Shown: positions 30,311-40,904, numbered from the stretch's first letter. The stretch: DNA of 64,000 nt from Paludibacteraceae bacterium (GCA_017456885.1 JAFTIM010000015.1:124001-188000); one strand, 5' to 3'. Numbers and translations: made by a program. Notes: generated by a model not told the origin, from the sequence alone.

Positions 30311-31210
30311 TTATTTTGCTTTTTTCCCGAATAAAGAAAAGTGTACATAACGTTTAGGATTCTCTTTCAAATCTTTCAGCAACAAGTTTGCACTATTTAC
30401 TGTCGAATCCAAATTGTTATAAAGAGACTTATCCCTCAAAAGCAAGCCTAACGACCCGTTTTTGTCATTTAAACTATTCGATAATGACTGTAAATTAACC
30501 ATTGTGCTATCTACCTTTGAAAGCAAATTTGCATAATCTACCTCTTTCAAATCCGAGGATACTTTCTTCAAATCCATGGATATCGTATCTACATTGGCAA
30601 CTACTGCAGGAACTTTGCCGTCCATTAAACATCGCAAGCGTTGCGAGGTAGCACTCAATTCTTTGGAGGCATTCTCTATTGATGCCAAAGAGTTCTTAAC
30701 TTCCGAAGATGCAAGCAACTGCTGTACAGCCAAAATCACAGAATCTACATCTTCGACCGTTTTATACAACTGAGGGAGCACCTTTTCAGACAACAAATCC
30801 ATCAAACCCTCTGCTTTTTCGGAATTTAACGTATCGCCACTAAGTATGAATTCTTCGTTTTCCGACATAATCAAGCGAATTGCCTTACCACCCATCAATC
30901 CATCATCAAACATCTCTGCCACAGTTCCTTTAGGCAGTTTCAGATTTTTATCGGCTGTAAATTCAATCAGAAACGGAACCTCTTTTGAAAAATCATACAT
31001 AATGTCACTGACCTGCCCAACCTTATAACCTTTAACATAAACGGGGCAAGAAACAGCCAATCCTTCCACCGATTCGTAATGAGCATAATACTTATTTATT
31101 GGATCAAACAGATTTATTCCCTTCAAATAATTCAATCCAAAATACAGAATAATCAGTGCTGTGATTACCAGCAATGCAATTTTCACCTCTCGTGTAAACA
31201 ATTTTTTCAT
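30311..31210 (-). CDS. MlaD/MCE-domain lipid-transport protein
   Basis: A periplasmic lipid-binding component of an Mla-type ABC system, anchored by one N-terminal helix (VKIALLVITALIILYFGLNYL). The MCE domain follows (YYAHYESVEGLAVSCPVYVKGYKVGQVSDIMYD and LMGGKAIRLIM). The rest, about residues 140-290, is a long helical tail with repeated Ser/Leu/Asn heptads. ATG 31210 gives the normal MKKLFTREVKI start; ATG 31219 is also possible. It starts 10 bp after the amidase stop. The ATPase and permease partners are not in this window. Confidence 0.88.
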   Translation of the reverse strand: MKKLFTREVKIALLVITALIILYFGLNYLKGINLFDPINKYYAHYESVEGLAVSCPVYVKGYKVGQVSDIMYDFSKEVPFLIEFTADKNLKLPKGTVAEMFDDGLMGGKAIRLIMSENEEFILSGDTLNSEKAEGLMDLLSEKVLPQLYKTVEDVDSVILAVQQLLASSEVKNSLASIENASKELSATSQRLRCLMDGKVPAVVANVDTISMDLKKVSSDLKEVDYANLLSKVDSTMVNLQSLSNSLNDKNGSLGLLLRDKSLYNNLDSTVNSANLLLKDLKENPKRYVHFSLFGKKAK

Positions 31211-31220
31211 GATTAACATT

Positions 31221-32300
31221 TTATTTTAACAATGACAATGCTTCCTTCACGGAGATTTTTTCCCCATTCAGAAATGCAATTATAAAACTATCGCTAAATT
31301 TTTTATCTAACTCTTTTTTCAAATTTTTAATTTCTTTAAAGGATGTTGTTTCGCCAATCGTATATTTAATCAAACCATTTTCCTCGTAATAGGACAAGTT
31401 TTTTTCTCCTTTCAACGAAGCATGATTTTCTGGCAACACCTCTTTCGATACAAACAATTGCAGTTTAAACACAGGTTTTCCTGAATCCGTTTCTTCGGCA
31501 GAAATTTGTTTCTGCGGGAGCGCGTCTTGTTTAAATTTCAACCCATTTTTCTTATCAAACTCATGTTTGTATTGTTCAAACGCACACACAATAGACTCGG
31601 CAATAGCCTCCTGCCCCTGCTTAGACAGCATATAAGTTTGATCGCTTGCATTCGACACAAAACCCATTTCGACCAACACACTCGGCATTTTTGTCTGATG
31701 CAAAACCCAAAACAAATCCTGACGGACTCCTCTATCGGTTCGGTCGGTTTTCTTTGAAAAGTTCTGTTGAATAAAATCAGCCATTTGCAAACTTTGCTCC
31801 ATATATTGGTCTTGCATAAACTCAAACATGATATACGACTCCGGCGAATTAGGGTCAAAACCATGATAACTTTCGCGGTCTTTTTCCAATAATATAACCG
31901 AATTTTCCCGTTTTGCAACCTCAAAATTCGTACCGATTTTTGCCAATCCGATCACATACGTTTCCGTCCCACAAGGAATCCTCGAATCGCTTGAATTCGT
32001 ATGAATACTTACAAACAAATCGCCATTGGCTTTGTTTGCAATCATGGGGCGGTCTTTCAAAGGAACGGTTTTATCCGTTTTTCTCGTATAAATAATTTTT
32101 ACGTCGGGACAACGTTCCGATATTTTTTCTCCGACAAGTAAAGCTACTTTTAAATTCAAATCTTTTTCTTTGGCATTGGTTCCAACAGCTCCGGGGTCGG
32201 TTCCTCCGTGTCCGGGGTCAAGAACCAACGTAAATTGCTTTGCAGCTGATGAGATCACCACACACAAACACAAGCACACAAACACAAGTTGCCGTTTCAT
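31221..32300 (-). CDS. N-acetylmuramoyl-L-alanine amidase (AmiC type)
   Basis: A zinc amidase that cuts the glycan-peptide bond of peptidoglycan in the periplasm. From ATG 32300 the N-terminus is a signal peptide (RQLVFVCLCLCVVISSAAK). The Amidase_3 domain has zinc ligands in DPGHGGTDPGA and VSIHTNSS and the catalytic glutamate in VLVEMGFVSN. The last 100 residues form a SPOR-like segment (FKLQLFVSKEVL and IKYTIGETTSFKEI), which would bind denuded glycan. A -7 element at 32322-32329 excludes the longer start at 32324. It is co-directional with the MlaD-like gene, 10 bp apart. Confidence 0.93.
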   Translation of the reverse strand: MKRQLVFVCLCLCVVISSAAKQFTLVLDPGHGGTDPGAVGTNAKEKDLNLKVALLVGEKISERCPDVKIIYTRKTDKTVPLKDRPMIANKANGDLFVSIHTNSSDSRIPCGTETYVIGLAKIGTNFEVAKRENSVILLEKDRESYHGFDPNSPESYIMFEFMQDQYMEQSLQMADFIQQNFSKKTDRTDRGVRQDLFWVLHQTKMPSVLVEMGFVSNASDQTYMLSKQGQEAIAESIVCAFEQYKHEFDKKNGLKFKQDALPQKQISAEETDSGKPVFKLQLFVSKEVLPENHASLKGEKNLSYYEENGLIKYTIGETTSFKEIKNLKKELDKKFSDSFIIAFLNGEKISVKEALSLLK

Positions 32301-32321
32301 ATCAAACATTTTCATTCTCTG

Positions 32322-32329
32322 CAAAAATA
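32322..32329 (-). promoter_or_regulatory. -7 element for the amidase-mlaD unit
   Basis: Minus strand TATTTTTG fits TAnnTTTG, 21 bp before ATG 32300. It faces the lptD promoter about 85 bp away. Confidence 0.45.
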
Positions 32330-32412
32330 CGAATTATTCAAGCATACAACTACTTTAATTCTTAAAAAACAAGATTTCAGGCAAATCCATTAGAGAATAA
32401 TCGGTATTTCAT

Positions 32413-32420
32413 TAACTTTG
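32413..32420 (+). promoter_or_regulatory. -7 element for lptD
   Basis: TAACTTTG followed by C is a full match to TAnnTTTGY. It overlaps a TTG at 32418, which therefore cannot be the lptD start. Confidence 0.6.
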
Positions 32421-32453
32421 CAAATTAAAAATGTTTGTAATTTGTGGTTTGTT

Positions 32454-35165
32454 TTGACATATAAAAAAATCTGGAAAAACAATAAGTTCCTGATTCTTTT
32501 ACTACTACTATTGGTTGTTCCAACAACATTTCTCGGGCAAGAGAATGCGAACAGTAATACGGTAAAAGATACCATTACCATTCAAACAAGCACCTCCACT
32601 CAAAAATCAAAAATCGACGCAATAGTCAACTATCAAGCACGCGACTCTATACTTCTGTTTGAAAACGGTACCGGATTCTTGTACGGGAAAGCAAACGTCG
32701 ATTACAAACTGCAACGCCCCGTTCAACTTGAAGCCGAAATCATTCGCTTGGTGATGGATAGCAGCCTTGTGTATGCCGAGGGCATTGTTGACAGCGTAGG
32801 AGATCAAATCGGATTTCCAATATTTCGTGAAGGAGATGATGAATACCGCGCAACATCATTAAAGTACAATTTCGACAGCCGAAAAGGATACATACGCCGA
32901 GGTATCACACAACAAGGTGACGGATACATCGTTGCCGACGAATCGAAAAAAGGTGCTGATGACATGCTTTTTATAAAAAACGGGAAATACACGACTTGCG
33001 ACAATCATGACCACCCACACTTTTATCTCCAACTGACAAAAGCAAAAGTAAAACCGCAACATTATGTTGCAACGGGTCCCGCTTATTTGGTCATCGAAGA
33101 TGTACCTTTGCCAATCGCAGTTCCTTTCGGTTTTTTCCCTTTCACCAAATCGTATTCGTCGGGCATCATCATGCCTTCTTACGGAGATGATTTCACACGT
33201 GGATTTTATTTGAAAAACGGAGGATATTATTTTGCATTAAGCGACTATTTCGATTTAGAATTGACAGGAGATATTTACACAAAAGGGACTTGGGCTCTTT
33301 ACGCTCGATCATCATACAAAAAACGTTACAAATTCAGAGGAAACATCAACATCAGTTACAGAAACGACGTTACCGGCGTCAAAGGATTGCCAGACTATTC
33401 ACAAAGCCGAAATTTCAGAATGTCGTGGACACATAGCCAGGATAGCAAAGCCAGCCAATACAGCACATTTTCGGCTTCTGTCGACTTTGCCACGAGCGGT
33501 TATACACATAGCAACATCAACCACTATTACAATGCCAACGAGTTAGCCAAAAACACAACCAGTTCAAGCATTTCTTATACTCAACGCTTCCCCGAAAGTC
33601 CTTGGAGTCTTTCTTTGACAGCCATGCTTACCCAACGCACAAAAGACTCGGTAATCAATCTTAATCTCCCAAACCTGACCGTTTCGATGAGTCGAATTTA
33701 CCCGTTCAAAAAGAAAAACAGAGTCGGAAAAGAGCGTTGGTACGAAAAATTCTATATGAGTTATACCGGAACTTTTGCAAATAGCATAGAAACAAAAGAA
33801 AATCTACTATTCAAAACCAAATTTTCAAAATGGAGAAACGGGTTTCAACATCAACTGCCCATTGGAGCCTCTTTCAACGTATTTAAGTATATCTCGATTA
33901 CCCCTACATTCAACTTCAACTACAAATGGTATTTCAGCAGGGAGGAACGTTCGTGGGACGAACTAAACCAAAAAGAGGTGGTTGATACGACAACCGGTTT
34001 TTATAACGTTTACGATTTCAACCTCGGAGTAAGCATTCAGACAAAAATTTACGGGTTTTACACCCCTATCCGAAAAATTTTCGGCGACAAAGTAGATCGT
34101 ATTCGACACATTATCACGCCCTCTATTTCATTCAACTATCATCCCGATTTCAGCGATCCGATGTTTAAATTTTATAAAACCTACACACAAACCATTATTG
34201 ACAAAAACAATATTAACCGAATACAAACAAAAGAGGTAACCTATTCGCCGTATGCCAATTCACTGTATGGTGTTCCGGGGAAAGGTACCAGTGGTAGCTT
34301 AGGCTTTTCTTTGGCAAACAATCTGGAAATGAAGGTAAAAGACAAATCGGACACCACAAAAACCAATGCCTACAAGAAAATCAGTCTGATTGACAATTTT
34401 TCCATCAGCGGAAGTTACAATTTTGCAGCCGACTCGATGCGATTAGGGAATTTCAGTACCAATCTTCGATTGAAAATCACGAAAAAGTTTTCTATCAATT
34501 TGAGCGGTGCTTTCGACCCTTACAAATACGCTCTCAATGAGAACGGCAACCCCGTGCATGTCAACCAACTAAGGAAATTCCCTCGTTTTTTAGGAACAGG
34601 AACATCTTTTCAATACACTTTCAACAACGACACTTTTAAGAAGAAAGACAAAAAAGAAAACAACAATAATACAGAAACAGACGAGTTCTCCGATGAAACA
34701 AATGAGTTTGGCGACGGCGACGAAGAAAGCAATACTGTATTCGACGACAAGAAAAAGAAAAAAGATAGTGAAGATGACGATGACGGATACCAGAAAATTA
34801 ACATCCCGTGGAGTTTGAGTATCAATTATTCCATACGTTGGGGACAAAGTAGCACTTTCAATAAAGAGAAAATGGAATACGAACGAAAATTCACCCACAA
34901 CTTAAGTCTTTCAGGAAGCATTTCGCCCACACCGCAATGGCATATTTCCTACTCTTTTTCATACGACTTCAATGCGCTGAAAGTTACATCTACAAACATT
35001 TCCATCAACAGGGACTTACATTGTTGGATTTTGTCGGCTTCTATGAGTCCGTTCGGACTATACAAATCGTACACCGTTACCGTAGGTGTCAAATCGGCAA
35101 TGTTGCGCGACTTGAAATACGAGAAAAAGAGTGATAATAGCGACAGCTCCCGTAAATGGTTTTAA
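32454..35165 (+). CDS. lptD: LPS assembly protein LptD, Bacteroidetes form
   Basis: The outer-membrane barrel that inserts LPS at the cell surface. A hydrophobic signal peptide (FLILLLLLLVVPTTFLG-Q) is followed by an OstA/jellyroll region (residues about 40-230: YQARDSILLFENGTGFLYGKANVDY, LKYNFDSRKGYIRRG, CDNHDHPHFYLQ) and then a large barrel. At about 726-779 lies a low-complexity Lys/Asp/Glu/Asn insert inside the barrel. No ATG exists near the start; TTG 32454 is preferred (903 residues) because the upstream TTG 32418 lies inside the -7 element. TTG 32442 is the other option. It is divergent from amidase-mlaD. Confidence 0.88.
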   Translation: MTYKKIWKNNKFLILLLLLLVVPTTFLGQENANSNTVKDTITIQTSTSTQKSKIDAIVNYQARDSILLFENGTGFLYGKANVDYKLQRPVQLEAEIIRLVMDSSLVYAEGIVDSVGDQIGFPIFREGDDEYRATSLKYNFDSRKGYIRRGITQQGDGYIVADESKKGADDMLFIKNGKYTTCDNHDHPHFYLQLTKAKVKPQHYVATGPAYLVIEDVPLPIAVPFGFFPFTKSYSSGIIMPSYGDDFTRGFYLKNGGYYFALSDYFDLELTGDIYTKGTWALYARSSYKKRYKFRGNINISYRNDVTGVKGLPDYSQSRNFRMSWTHSQDSKASQYSTFSASVDFATSGYTHSNINHYYNANELAKNTTSSSISYTQRFPESPWSLSLTAMLTQRTKDSVINLNLPNLTVSMSRIYPFKKKNRVGKERWYEKFYMSYTGTFANSIETKENLLFKTKFSKWRNGFQHQLPIGASFNVFKYISITPTFNFNYKWYFSREERSWDELNQKEVVDTTTGFYNVYDFNLGVSIQTKIYGFYTPIRKIFGDKVDRIRHIITPSISFNYHPDFSDPMFKFYKTYTQTIIDKNNINRIQTKEVTYSPYANSLYGVPGKGTSGSLGFSLANNLEMKVKDKSDTTKTNAYKKISLIDNFSISGSYNFAADSMRLGNFSTNLRLKITKKFSINLSGAFDPYKYALNENGNPVHVNQLRKFPRFLGTGTSFQYTFNNDTFKKKDKKENNNNTETDEFSDETNEFGDGDEESNTVFDDKKKKKDSEDDDDGYQKINIPWSLSINYSIRWGQSSTFNKEKMEYERKFTHNLSLSGSISPTPQWHISYSFSYDFNALKVTSTNISINRDLHCWILSASMSPFGLYKSYTVTVGVKSAMLRDLKYEKKSDNSDSSRKWF

Positions 35166-35180
35166 TCATAAACTGACATA

Positions 35181-35212
35181 TTTACCGAATTTCGGATTTG
35201 GCACTATCTTTG
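35181..35212 (+). promoter_or_regulatory. clpC promoter
   Basis: TTTA at 35181-35184, a 20-bp spacer, then TATCTTTG at 35205-35212. The -33 differs from TTTG in one base. It lies within a longer frame from TTG 35198 and supports the ATG at 35240. Confidence 0.6.
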
Positions 35213-35239
35213 AAAATTGTTTATCAAACAAAATTTTTT

Positions 35240-37738
35240 ATGGATACAAGAAATTATTCCGACAGATTAAAAAATATACTGATTTTCAGCCGAGAAGAGG
35301 CGGAACGTTTGCGGGAAAACACCATAAAACCCGAGCATTTGCTATTGGGTTTATTACGCGAAGGTTCCGGTCTTGCCATTAGCATTCTGAAGCAATTGGG
35401 TATTGACACAAAGGAACTTAAATGCGAAATTGAGCAACGTTGCTCCGAGGAAACGGAGAAAAGCGATAGTTATAACGGAAACATCACGGTGCTTCCTGCC
35501 ACCGAAGACATTTTGCGTTTCATGTATTTGGAAGCTCGTTCGCTCAACTCAAAGCAGACGGACACGGAACATCTGCTTCTTGCCATTTTGAAAGACGGAA
35601 ACAACATCGGAGGGAAAATCCTTCAAGAAAAAAATGTCGATTATTACAGTGTACGCAATCTGCTTGATACGAAAAAAGAGACTTCGTTGCAAAATGCACT
35701 CCCTGCCGAAGACGACACAGAAGATGATTTCGACGATTTCGACAACAAGAAAGAAACCGCAACCGCACAAAAAAACAGAGCCGTTTCCGACACGCCTGCA
35801 CTCGATAAATTCGGATTCGATTTGACGGTAGCAGCTGCCGAAAACAAACTTGACCCGATTGTAGGACGTGAAAAAGAGATTGAACGTGTCATTCAAATAC
35901 TTAGTCGCAGAAAGAAAAATAACCCTGTTTTGATAGGCGAACCGGGAGTAGGAAAAACGGCCATCGTGGAGGGGCTTGCCGATTGCATTATTCAACACAA
36001 AGTGCCACGACAATTGTGGAACAAACGTGTTGTTTCGCTCGATATGGCAGGCATTGTGGCCGGCACAAAATATCGCGGACAATTCGAAGAACGAATAAAA
36101 GCCATTTTGAACGAATTGCAGAACAACCCCGACATAATTCTTTTTATCGACGAAATTCACACCATTATCGGTGCAGGCAATGCCACAGGATCGCTCGATG
36201 CCGCCAATATGCTCAAACCGAGTCTTGCTCGTGGCGAAATGCAGTGTATTGGTGCCACTACACTCGATGAATATCGGAAAACAATAGAAAAAGACGGTGC
36301 TTTGGAACGCCGCTTCCAAAAAGTTTTAGTGGAGCCAACCTCTGCCGACGACACACTGAATATTCTGAAAAACATCAAGTTCAGATACGAAGATCATCAC
36401 AATGTAAAGTACTCCGACGATGCCCTTGTTGCTTGTGTCAAACTGACAGAACGTTACATTAGCGACCGCTGTTTTCCCGACAAAGCTATTGATGTGCTCG
36501 ACGAAGCAGGTGCAAAAGCTCATGTGAAATTCACAGAAATTCCCGAAGAGATAAAAGTATTGAACAAAAAAATAGAAGAAGCCACACAAAGAAAGATTGA
36601 GGCTTCTAAAAATCAGAATTACGAAGAGGCTGCCAATCAACGCGACATAGCACGGCAATTGACCGAAGAGTTAAAAACTTTTGAAAGCAATTGGCAACAA
36701 AATAACAATATGCCGCAAACAATAGGCGAAGAGCAAATTGCCGAAACCGTAGCTTCTATTACCGGTGTTCCTGCTAAACGTATCGCACAAGCCGAGGGAT
36801 TACGACTTAAACAAATGAATGCCGAATTGAAATCCAAAATCATAGGACAAGATTCCGCTATCGACAAAATAGTCAAATCCATTCAGCGTAACCGTGTCGG
36901 TCTGAAAGACCCTAACAAACCTATCGGGACATTTATCTTTCTCGGACCGACGGGTGTCGGCAAAACACATCTTGCCAAACAACTCTCGGAGCAAATGTTC
37001 GACAGTAAAGATGCTCTTATACGCATCGACATGAGCGAGTATTTGGAAAAATTCAGTGTATCAAGGCTCATCGGCGCCCCTCCGGGATACGTCGGACACG
37101 AAGACGGGGGACAACTTACCGAACGCGTTCGTCGCAAGCCTTATTCCATCATTCTGCTTGACGAAATTGAAAAAGCGCATCCCGACGTATTCAACCTTTT
37201 GTTGCAGGTGCTTGACGAAGGGCGGCTTACCGACAGCCTCGGACGTATTGTCGATTTCAAAAACACCATTATCATTATGACCTCCAACGTAGGCTCGCGG
37301 CAACTGAAAGATTTCGGGAAAGGAATTGGCTTCACTTCACAAAGTAAAGACGACAACGAGGTTTCGCAAAGCACTGTACAGAAAGCTCTTAACAAAACTT
37401 TCTCGCCGGAATTTCTTAACCGTATCGATGATATTATCATGTTCAATAGCTTAACAAAAACAGACATTGAACGCATTGTGGATTTGGAATTGGCAACTTT
37501 GAACAAACGCATGGAAACCATGCATTTGCAACTTACATTGAGTAACGAGGCAAAACTTTTCATTGCAGAAAAAGGCTATGATGCACAAAACGGAGCTCGT
37601 CCTTTGAAGCGAGCTATTCAGAAATACATCGAAGACCCCATGACCGATTTTCTACTTGATAATATGACTGAAAACGCCGTATTGCATTTTTCGCTTTCCA
37701 ACGACAAATCCGCACTAAAAATCGAGTTATCGGCATAA
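35240..37738 (+). CDS. clpC: ClpC-type AAA+ unfoldase of the Clp protease
   Basis: A hexameric double-AAA+ unfoldase that feeds ClpP. The 832 residues comprise two N-terminal Clp_N repeats, an acidic linker ([17 protein letters not shown]), AAA-1 (Walker [14 protein letters not shown], Walker [10 protein letters not shown]), a short UVR-type middle segment ([19 protein letters not shown]) and AAA-2 ([29 protein letters not shown]). The UVR-like segment and short middle domain mark it as ClpC rather than ClpB. IGF in GKGIGFTSQ sits where ClpP-binding loops carry their tripeptide. ATG 35240 is used because the promoter overlaps the longer TTG frame. Confidence 0.95.
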   Translation: MDTRNYSDRLKNILIFSREEAERLRENTIKPEHLLLGLLREGSGLAISILKQLGIDTKELKCEIEQRCSEETEKSDSYNGNITVLPATEDILRFMYLEARSLNSKQTDTEHLLLAILKDGNNIGGKILQEKNVDYYSVRNLLDTKKETSLQNALPAEDDTEDDFDDFDNKKETATAQKNRAVSDTPALDKFGFDLTVAAAENKLDPIVGREKEIERVIQILSRRKKNNPVLIGEPGVGKTAIVEGLADCIIQHKVPRQLWNKRVVSLDMAGIVAGTKYRGQFEERIKAILNELQNNPDIILFIDEIHTIIGAGNATGSLDAANMLKPSLARGEMQCIGATTLDEYRKTIEKDGALERRFQKVLVEPTSADDTLNILKNIKFRYEDHHNVKYSDDALVACVKLTERYISDRCFPDKAIDVLDEAGAKAHVKFTEIPEEIKVLNKKIEEATQRKIEASKNQNYEEAANQRDIARQLTEELKTFESNWQQNNNMPQTIGEEQIAETVASITGVPAKRIAQAEGLRLKQMNAELKSKIIGQDSAIDKIVKSIQRNRVGLKDPNKPIGTFIFLGPTGVGKTHLAKQLSEQMFDSKDALIRIDMSEYLEKFSVSRLIGAPPGYVGHEDGGQLTERVRRKPYSIILLDEIEKAHPDVFNLLLQVLDEGRLTDSLGRIVDFKNTIIIMTSNVGSRQLKDFGKGIGFTSQSKDDNEVSQSTVQKALNKTFSPEFLNRIDDIIMFNSLTKTDIERIVDLELATLNKRMETMHLQLTLSNEAKLFIAEKGYDAQNGARPLKRAIQKYIEDPMTDFLLDNMTENAVLHFSLSNDKSALKIELSA

Positions 37739-37766
37739 GGATAAAATCGAATAATAGAAAAACAAG

Positions 37767-37794
37767 CCGTCCGACTCCAAGCAGAATCGGACGG
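37767..37794 (+). terminator. clpC terminator
   Basis: An 8-bp GC-rich stem CCGTCCGA/TCGGACGG (37767-37774 with 37787-37794), 12-nt loop, followed by TCTGTTTTTTTC. It separates clpC from the convergent lipoprotein gene. Confidence 0.85.
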
Positions 37795-37822
37795 TCTGTT
37801 TTTTTCAGAGAAAACCTACAAA

Positions 37823-39076
37823 TCAAGGGCGTTCCCATACGTAATCGGAAGCCGATACGATGGGCAGAGTGATATACGCCACTGCGCCTATATTTTCGTT
37901 TCCTCCGCCTGTACTTTCGTATTTATACGACGCAGAAAACCAATCGGAGCCACGCAGAAAGTAATTCCAACCGCATTGATTGGGGAAACTCCCATCTCCC
38001 GTAATGTCCACCAAATACCACACGCCATCGACCTGCGTTAAATTCCACGCATGATTGCCCCATGTTTCAGGCTCTGTTTTTGTACGAAGAGAGCCTACCA
38101 CATACACGCACTTGAGATTTACTCGCTGGCAAAGCAAAAGATATGCTCTTGCAAATCCTTCGCAAACAGCACATTTCGTAATGAAAGACCCTGTAATATC
38201 ACCGCTATTAGCATTACTAACGCCTCCATAATCTGCCCAATCGATAAAACCATCGTGAATAATTTTTGCTTTCTCAAATTCAGACATAGAAGCCGTAACC
38301 GAATTGCAAATTGCATCGCAAGCCGCATTTATTTGGGTCATTTCCGCCGCATAACTTTCCGGTGTACACGAACTTTTTGCACGCAAATAATACTGGTTTT
38401 TATCATTATCGTAACGATAAATGTAATTGACCAACATATAAACCTCCGGGACATCTTTTATAATAAGATTTGTCAATTTCATTACCTTATTTTGGTCAAC
38501 CGTCATCCCCTGCGAAGCAAAATCCAAGTATATTCTGTGACAAATATCGGAATACGTTGCTGCATTGCTCTCAAATGCCAAAATCTGTCGAAGCATATAA
38601 TTGTAAATCGCCTTGTCGTCGGCACTCAGCTCCGAATACCCATGACGATAGACCGACTCGCCATTAGCCACGACCGTAACAGCACATTGCGCCTGCTTGT
38701 CGCCGGCAGTGGCGGTTATAGTTGTCGAGCCTGCTTTCAATGCGGAGATGACTCCGTCGGCATCGACCGATGCAACTGCGGCATCTGTGGTGGTCCATGT
38801 TACTTCGGGCGGTGTAACTCCTTCGTAATCTATAGAGATTTGGAGCTTATAAGTATCACCCTGCAAGAGTCCTATCGAAAGCCGATTCAGCACAACAGAA
38901 TCAACCAAAATAGGATTTTCTACAACAAGACTATCAGCATTATCGTCATCAGATATTGTATTGTCAACATCTGTCGATGGATTGTCAGGAATCCGTACTT
39001 CATCTTTTTTTGTACAACAGAATAGAAATAGTACCAAAAAAGTTAGCACATAAGGGGCAAAAGCATTCTTTTTCAT
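37823..39076 (-). CDS. Transglutaminase-like lipoprotein with Ig-like (BIG2) domain
   Basis: A predicted exported lipoprotein of 417 residues. From ATG 39076 the N-terminus is MKKNAFAPYVLTFLVLFLFCC, with lipidation at one of the two cysteines (an atypical lipobox), then TKKDE and a Ser/Asp linker. Residues about 75-150 are a bacterial Ig-like BIG2 domain (WTTTDAAVASVDADGVISALKAGSTTITATAG). The C-terminal half is transglutaminase/protease-like with a full Cys-His-Asp triad: CAVCEGFARAY, GNHAWNL and LVDITGD. Its target is unknown; peptidase or cross-linking activity on surface proteins or wall peptides is possible. The longer start at 39115 would overlap rho. Confidence 0.87.
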   Translation of the reverse strand: MKKNAFAPYVLTFLVLFLFCCTKKDEVRIPDNPSTDVDNTISDDDNADSLVVENPILVDSVVLNRLSIGLLQGDTYKLQISIDYEGVTPPEVTWTTTDAAVASVDADGVISALKAGSTTITATAGDKQAQCAVTVVANGESVYRHGYSELSADDKAIYNYMLRQILAFESNAATYSDICHRIYLDFASQGMTVDQNKVMKLTNLIIKDVPEVYMLVNYIYRYDNDKNQYYLRAKSSCTPESYAAEMTQINAACDAICNSVTASMSEFEKAKIIHDGFIDWADYGGVSNANSGDITGSFITKCAVCEGFARAYLLLCQRVNLKCVYVVGSLRTKTEPETWGNHAWNLTQVDGVWYLVDITGDGSFPNQCGWNYFLRGSDWFSASYKYESTGGGNENIGAVAYITLPIVSASDYVWERP

Positions 39077-39104
39077 AATTATTTTCAGTATGGTTAAACA
39101 TTTT

Positions 39105-40682
39105 TCAATCGCCATTCATCGAGATAAGGAATTCTTCGTTGGAAATTGTATTCTCCATACGTTTTTTTACAAACTCCATAGCCTCTACCGAATTCATATC
39201 CGCCAAATAACTGCGAAGCACCCACATACGATTCAGCGTATCGGTATCTTGCAACAAATCGTCGCGACGCGTACTCGAAGCCATAATATCGACAGCAGGA
39301 AACACACGTTTGTTCGACAGCTTGCGGTCAAGCTGCAACTCCATATTTCCCGTACCTTTAAATTCTTCAAAAATCACTTCGTCCATTTTAGAACCTGTTT
39401 CGGTCAAAGCCGTTGCAAGAATCGTGAGCGAGCCGCCATTCTCAACATTTCGGGCTGCACCAAAAAATCGTTTCGGTTTTTGCAAAGCATTGGCATCCAC
39501 ACCTCCCGAAAGCACCTTGCCCGAAGCCGGTTGTACCGTGTTATAGGCTCGTGCTAAACGCGTTATCGAATCAAGAAGAATCACTACGTCATGCCCGCAT
39601 TCTACCAAGCGTTTTGCTTTCTCGTGAACAATGCCTGCCACCTTTACATGTTTTTCGGCAGGTTCGTCAAACGTAGATGCGATGACTTCAGCATTCACGC
39701 TGCGAGCCATATCCGTTACCTCTTCAGGGCGTTCGTCGATGAGCAACACTATCATATACACCTCCGGATGATTGTCGGCAATAGCATTGGCTATCTCCTT
39801 CAGCAATACCGTTTTACCCGTTTTGGGTTGTGCAACAATCAAGCCACGTTGTCCTTTGCCTATCGGCGAAAACAAATCGACAATACGTAACGACAAACTG
39901 CTGTTATGCCCCTTTGTCAAATCAAATTTTTCGTCGGGGAATATCGGTGTCAAATGTTCAAACGGGACTCTGTCTCGCACAAATTCAGGCGAACGACCGT
40001 TGATGGTATCCACCTTAACCAACGGGAAATATTTTTCACCCTCACGCGGTAAACGAATCGACCCGACTACCATATCACCCGTTTTCAAACCCAATAGTTT
40101 TATTTGCGATTGCGAAATATAAATGTCATCGGGGGACGAAAAATAGTTGTAATCCGATGAACGCAAAAAGCCATACCCGTCAGGCATTATTTCAAGCGTT
40201 CCCTGACCTTTCAACAAATTATCGAAATCGTATCGAGGAGATTCGGGTGTTTTTGGAGCTGTTTGCGTCTCAATTTCTTCTTCATTGTTTTCAGTAGGGG
40301 GTACATCTTCCGATGCCATTTCTTTAATTTTTTGTGTAAGGACTTTTTTCTTCGCCTCTTTTTTCGGTTTGGCAACGGGTTCTTCTTTTTCTTTCGGTTC
40401 TACTACAGGGTTGCTTTCCTCTGCAACCTCTACTGACATCCGAGGTTCTTCCTCTTTTCCCTGCATATCTTCCACAACGATTCTTTTGGTAATAATACGT
40501 GCTCTCTTTTTGCGAGGAGGAGCAACCTCTTGCTCTTGTCCCTGCATCACCGCTTGTTTTTCCAACACGGCATTTATCAACTCTTGCTGCGAAGATACAT
40601 TCTTGGCATCTATGCCCATTTCGATGGCCACAGACAGCAACTCTTCCAGCGTTTTTTCCTCTAATTGCTGAATATTATACAT
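39105..40682 (-). CDS. rho: Transcription termination factor Rho
   Basis: An RNA-dependent ATPase that ends transcription. The N-terminal Rho_N helix ([22 protein letters not shown]) is followed by a charged, low-complexity insert (residues about 50-150, rich in Lys, Glu, Pro), common in Bacteroidetes Rho. The cold-shock RNA-binding domain ([20 protein letters not shown]) and ATPase core follow, with Walker [15 protein letters not shown] and Walker [18 protein letters not shown]. The total is 525 residues. It shares a 222-bp divergent region with fabD; its leader is about 100 nt. Confidence 0.97.
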   Translation of the reverse strand: MYNIQQLEEKTLEELLSVAIEMGIDAKNVSSQQELINAVLEKQAVMQGQEQEVAPPRKKRARIITKRIVVEDMQGKEEEPRMSVEVAEESNPVVEPKEKEEPVAKPKKEAKKKVLTQKIKEMASEDVPPTENNEEEIETQTAPKTPESPRYDFDNLLKGQGTLEIMPDGYGFLRSSDYNYFSSPDDIYISQSQIKLLGLKTGDMVVGSIRLPREGEKYFPLVKVDTINGRSPEFVRDRVPFEHLTPIFPDEKFDLTKGHNSSLSLRIVDLFSPIGKGQRGLIVAQPKTGKTVLLKEIANAIADNHPEVYMIVLLIDERPEEVTDMARSVNAEVIASTFDEPAEKHVKVAGIVHEKAKRLVECGHDVVILLDSITRLARAYNTVQPASGKVLSGGVDANALQKPKRFFGAARNVENGGSLTILATALTETGSKMDEVIFEEFKGTGNMELQLDRKLSNKRVFPAVDIMASSTRRDDLLQDTDTLNRMWVLRSYLADMNSVEAMEFVKKRMENTISNEEFLISMNGD

Positions 40683-40788
40683 AAAATTTAATAAAAAAAC
40701 GGGAATGTTTTTATTTTCATTTCCCTTTAAAAATATATTTAAAGATTGATTAAGAAGAAATCATAGAACGATACGGATTTCTTTGCGA

Positions 40789-40820
40789 CAAAGATAATAC
40801 TGTTTTTAATAAAAATCAAA
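40789..40820 (-). promoter_or_regulatory. rho promoter, full consensus
   Basis: On the minus strand TTTG (40820-40817), a 20-bp spacer, then TATCTTTG (40796-40789). Both elements match the Bacteroidetes consensus exactly. The leader to the rho ATG is about 100 nt, long enough for autoregulation. Confidence 0.8.
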
Positions 40821-40844
40821 AAAGCCCGTTTTTTTTTCAACGAT

Positions 40845-40876
40845 TTTGTCGCATCGTAAATAAATAAATACCTTTG
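40845..40876 (+). promoter_or_regulatory. fabD promoter, full consensus
   Basis: TTTG (40845-40848), a 20-bp spacer, then TACCTTTG (40869-40876), 28 bp before the fabD ATG. It is back to back with the rho promoter, the -33 boxes 24 bp apart. Confidence 0.8.
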
Positions 40877-40904
40877 TGCCGTTTTCTACCAAAATATTAT
40901 CAAA

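Noticed and set aside
35549-36319. A 256-codon open frame on the minus strand inside clpC
   Set aside because: It is antisense to conserved Walker-motif sequence of clpC, has no family resemblance and no promoter.
38051-39025. A 324-codon open frame on + opposite the transglutaminase gene
   Set aside because: It mirrors a gene with a full catalytic triad on the other strand; its own product is Ile/Arg/Cys-rich shadow sequence.
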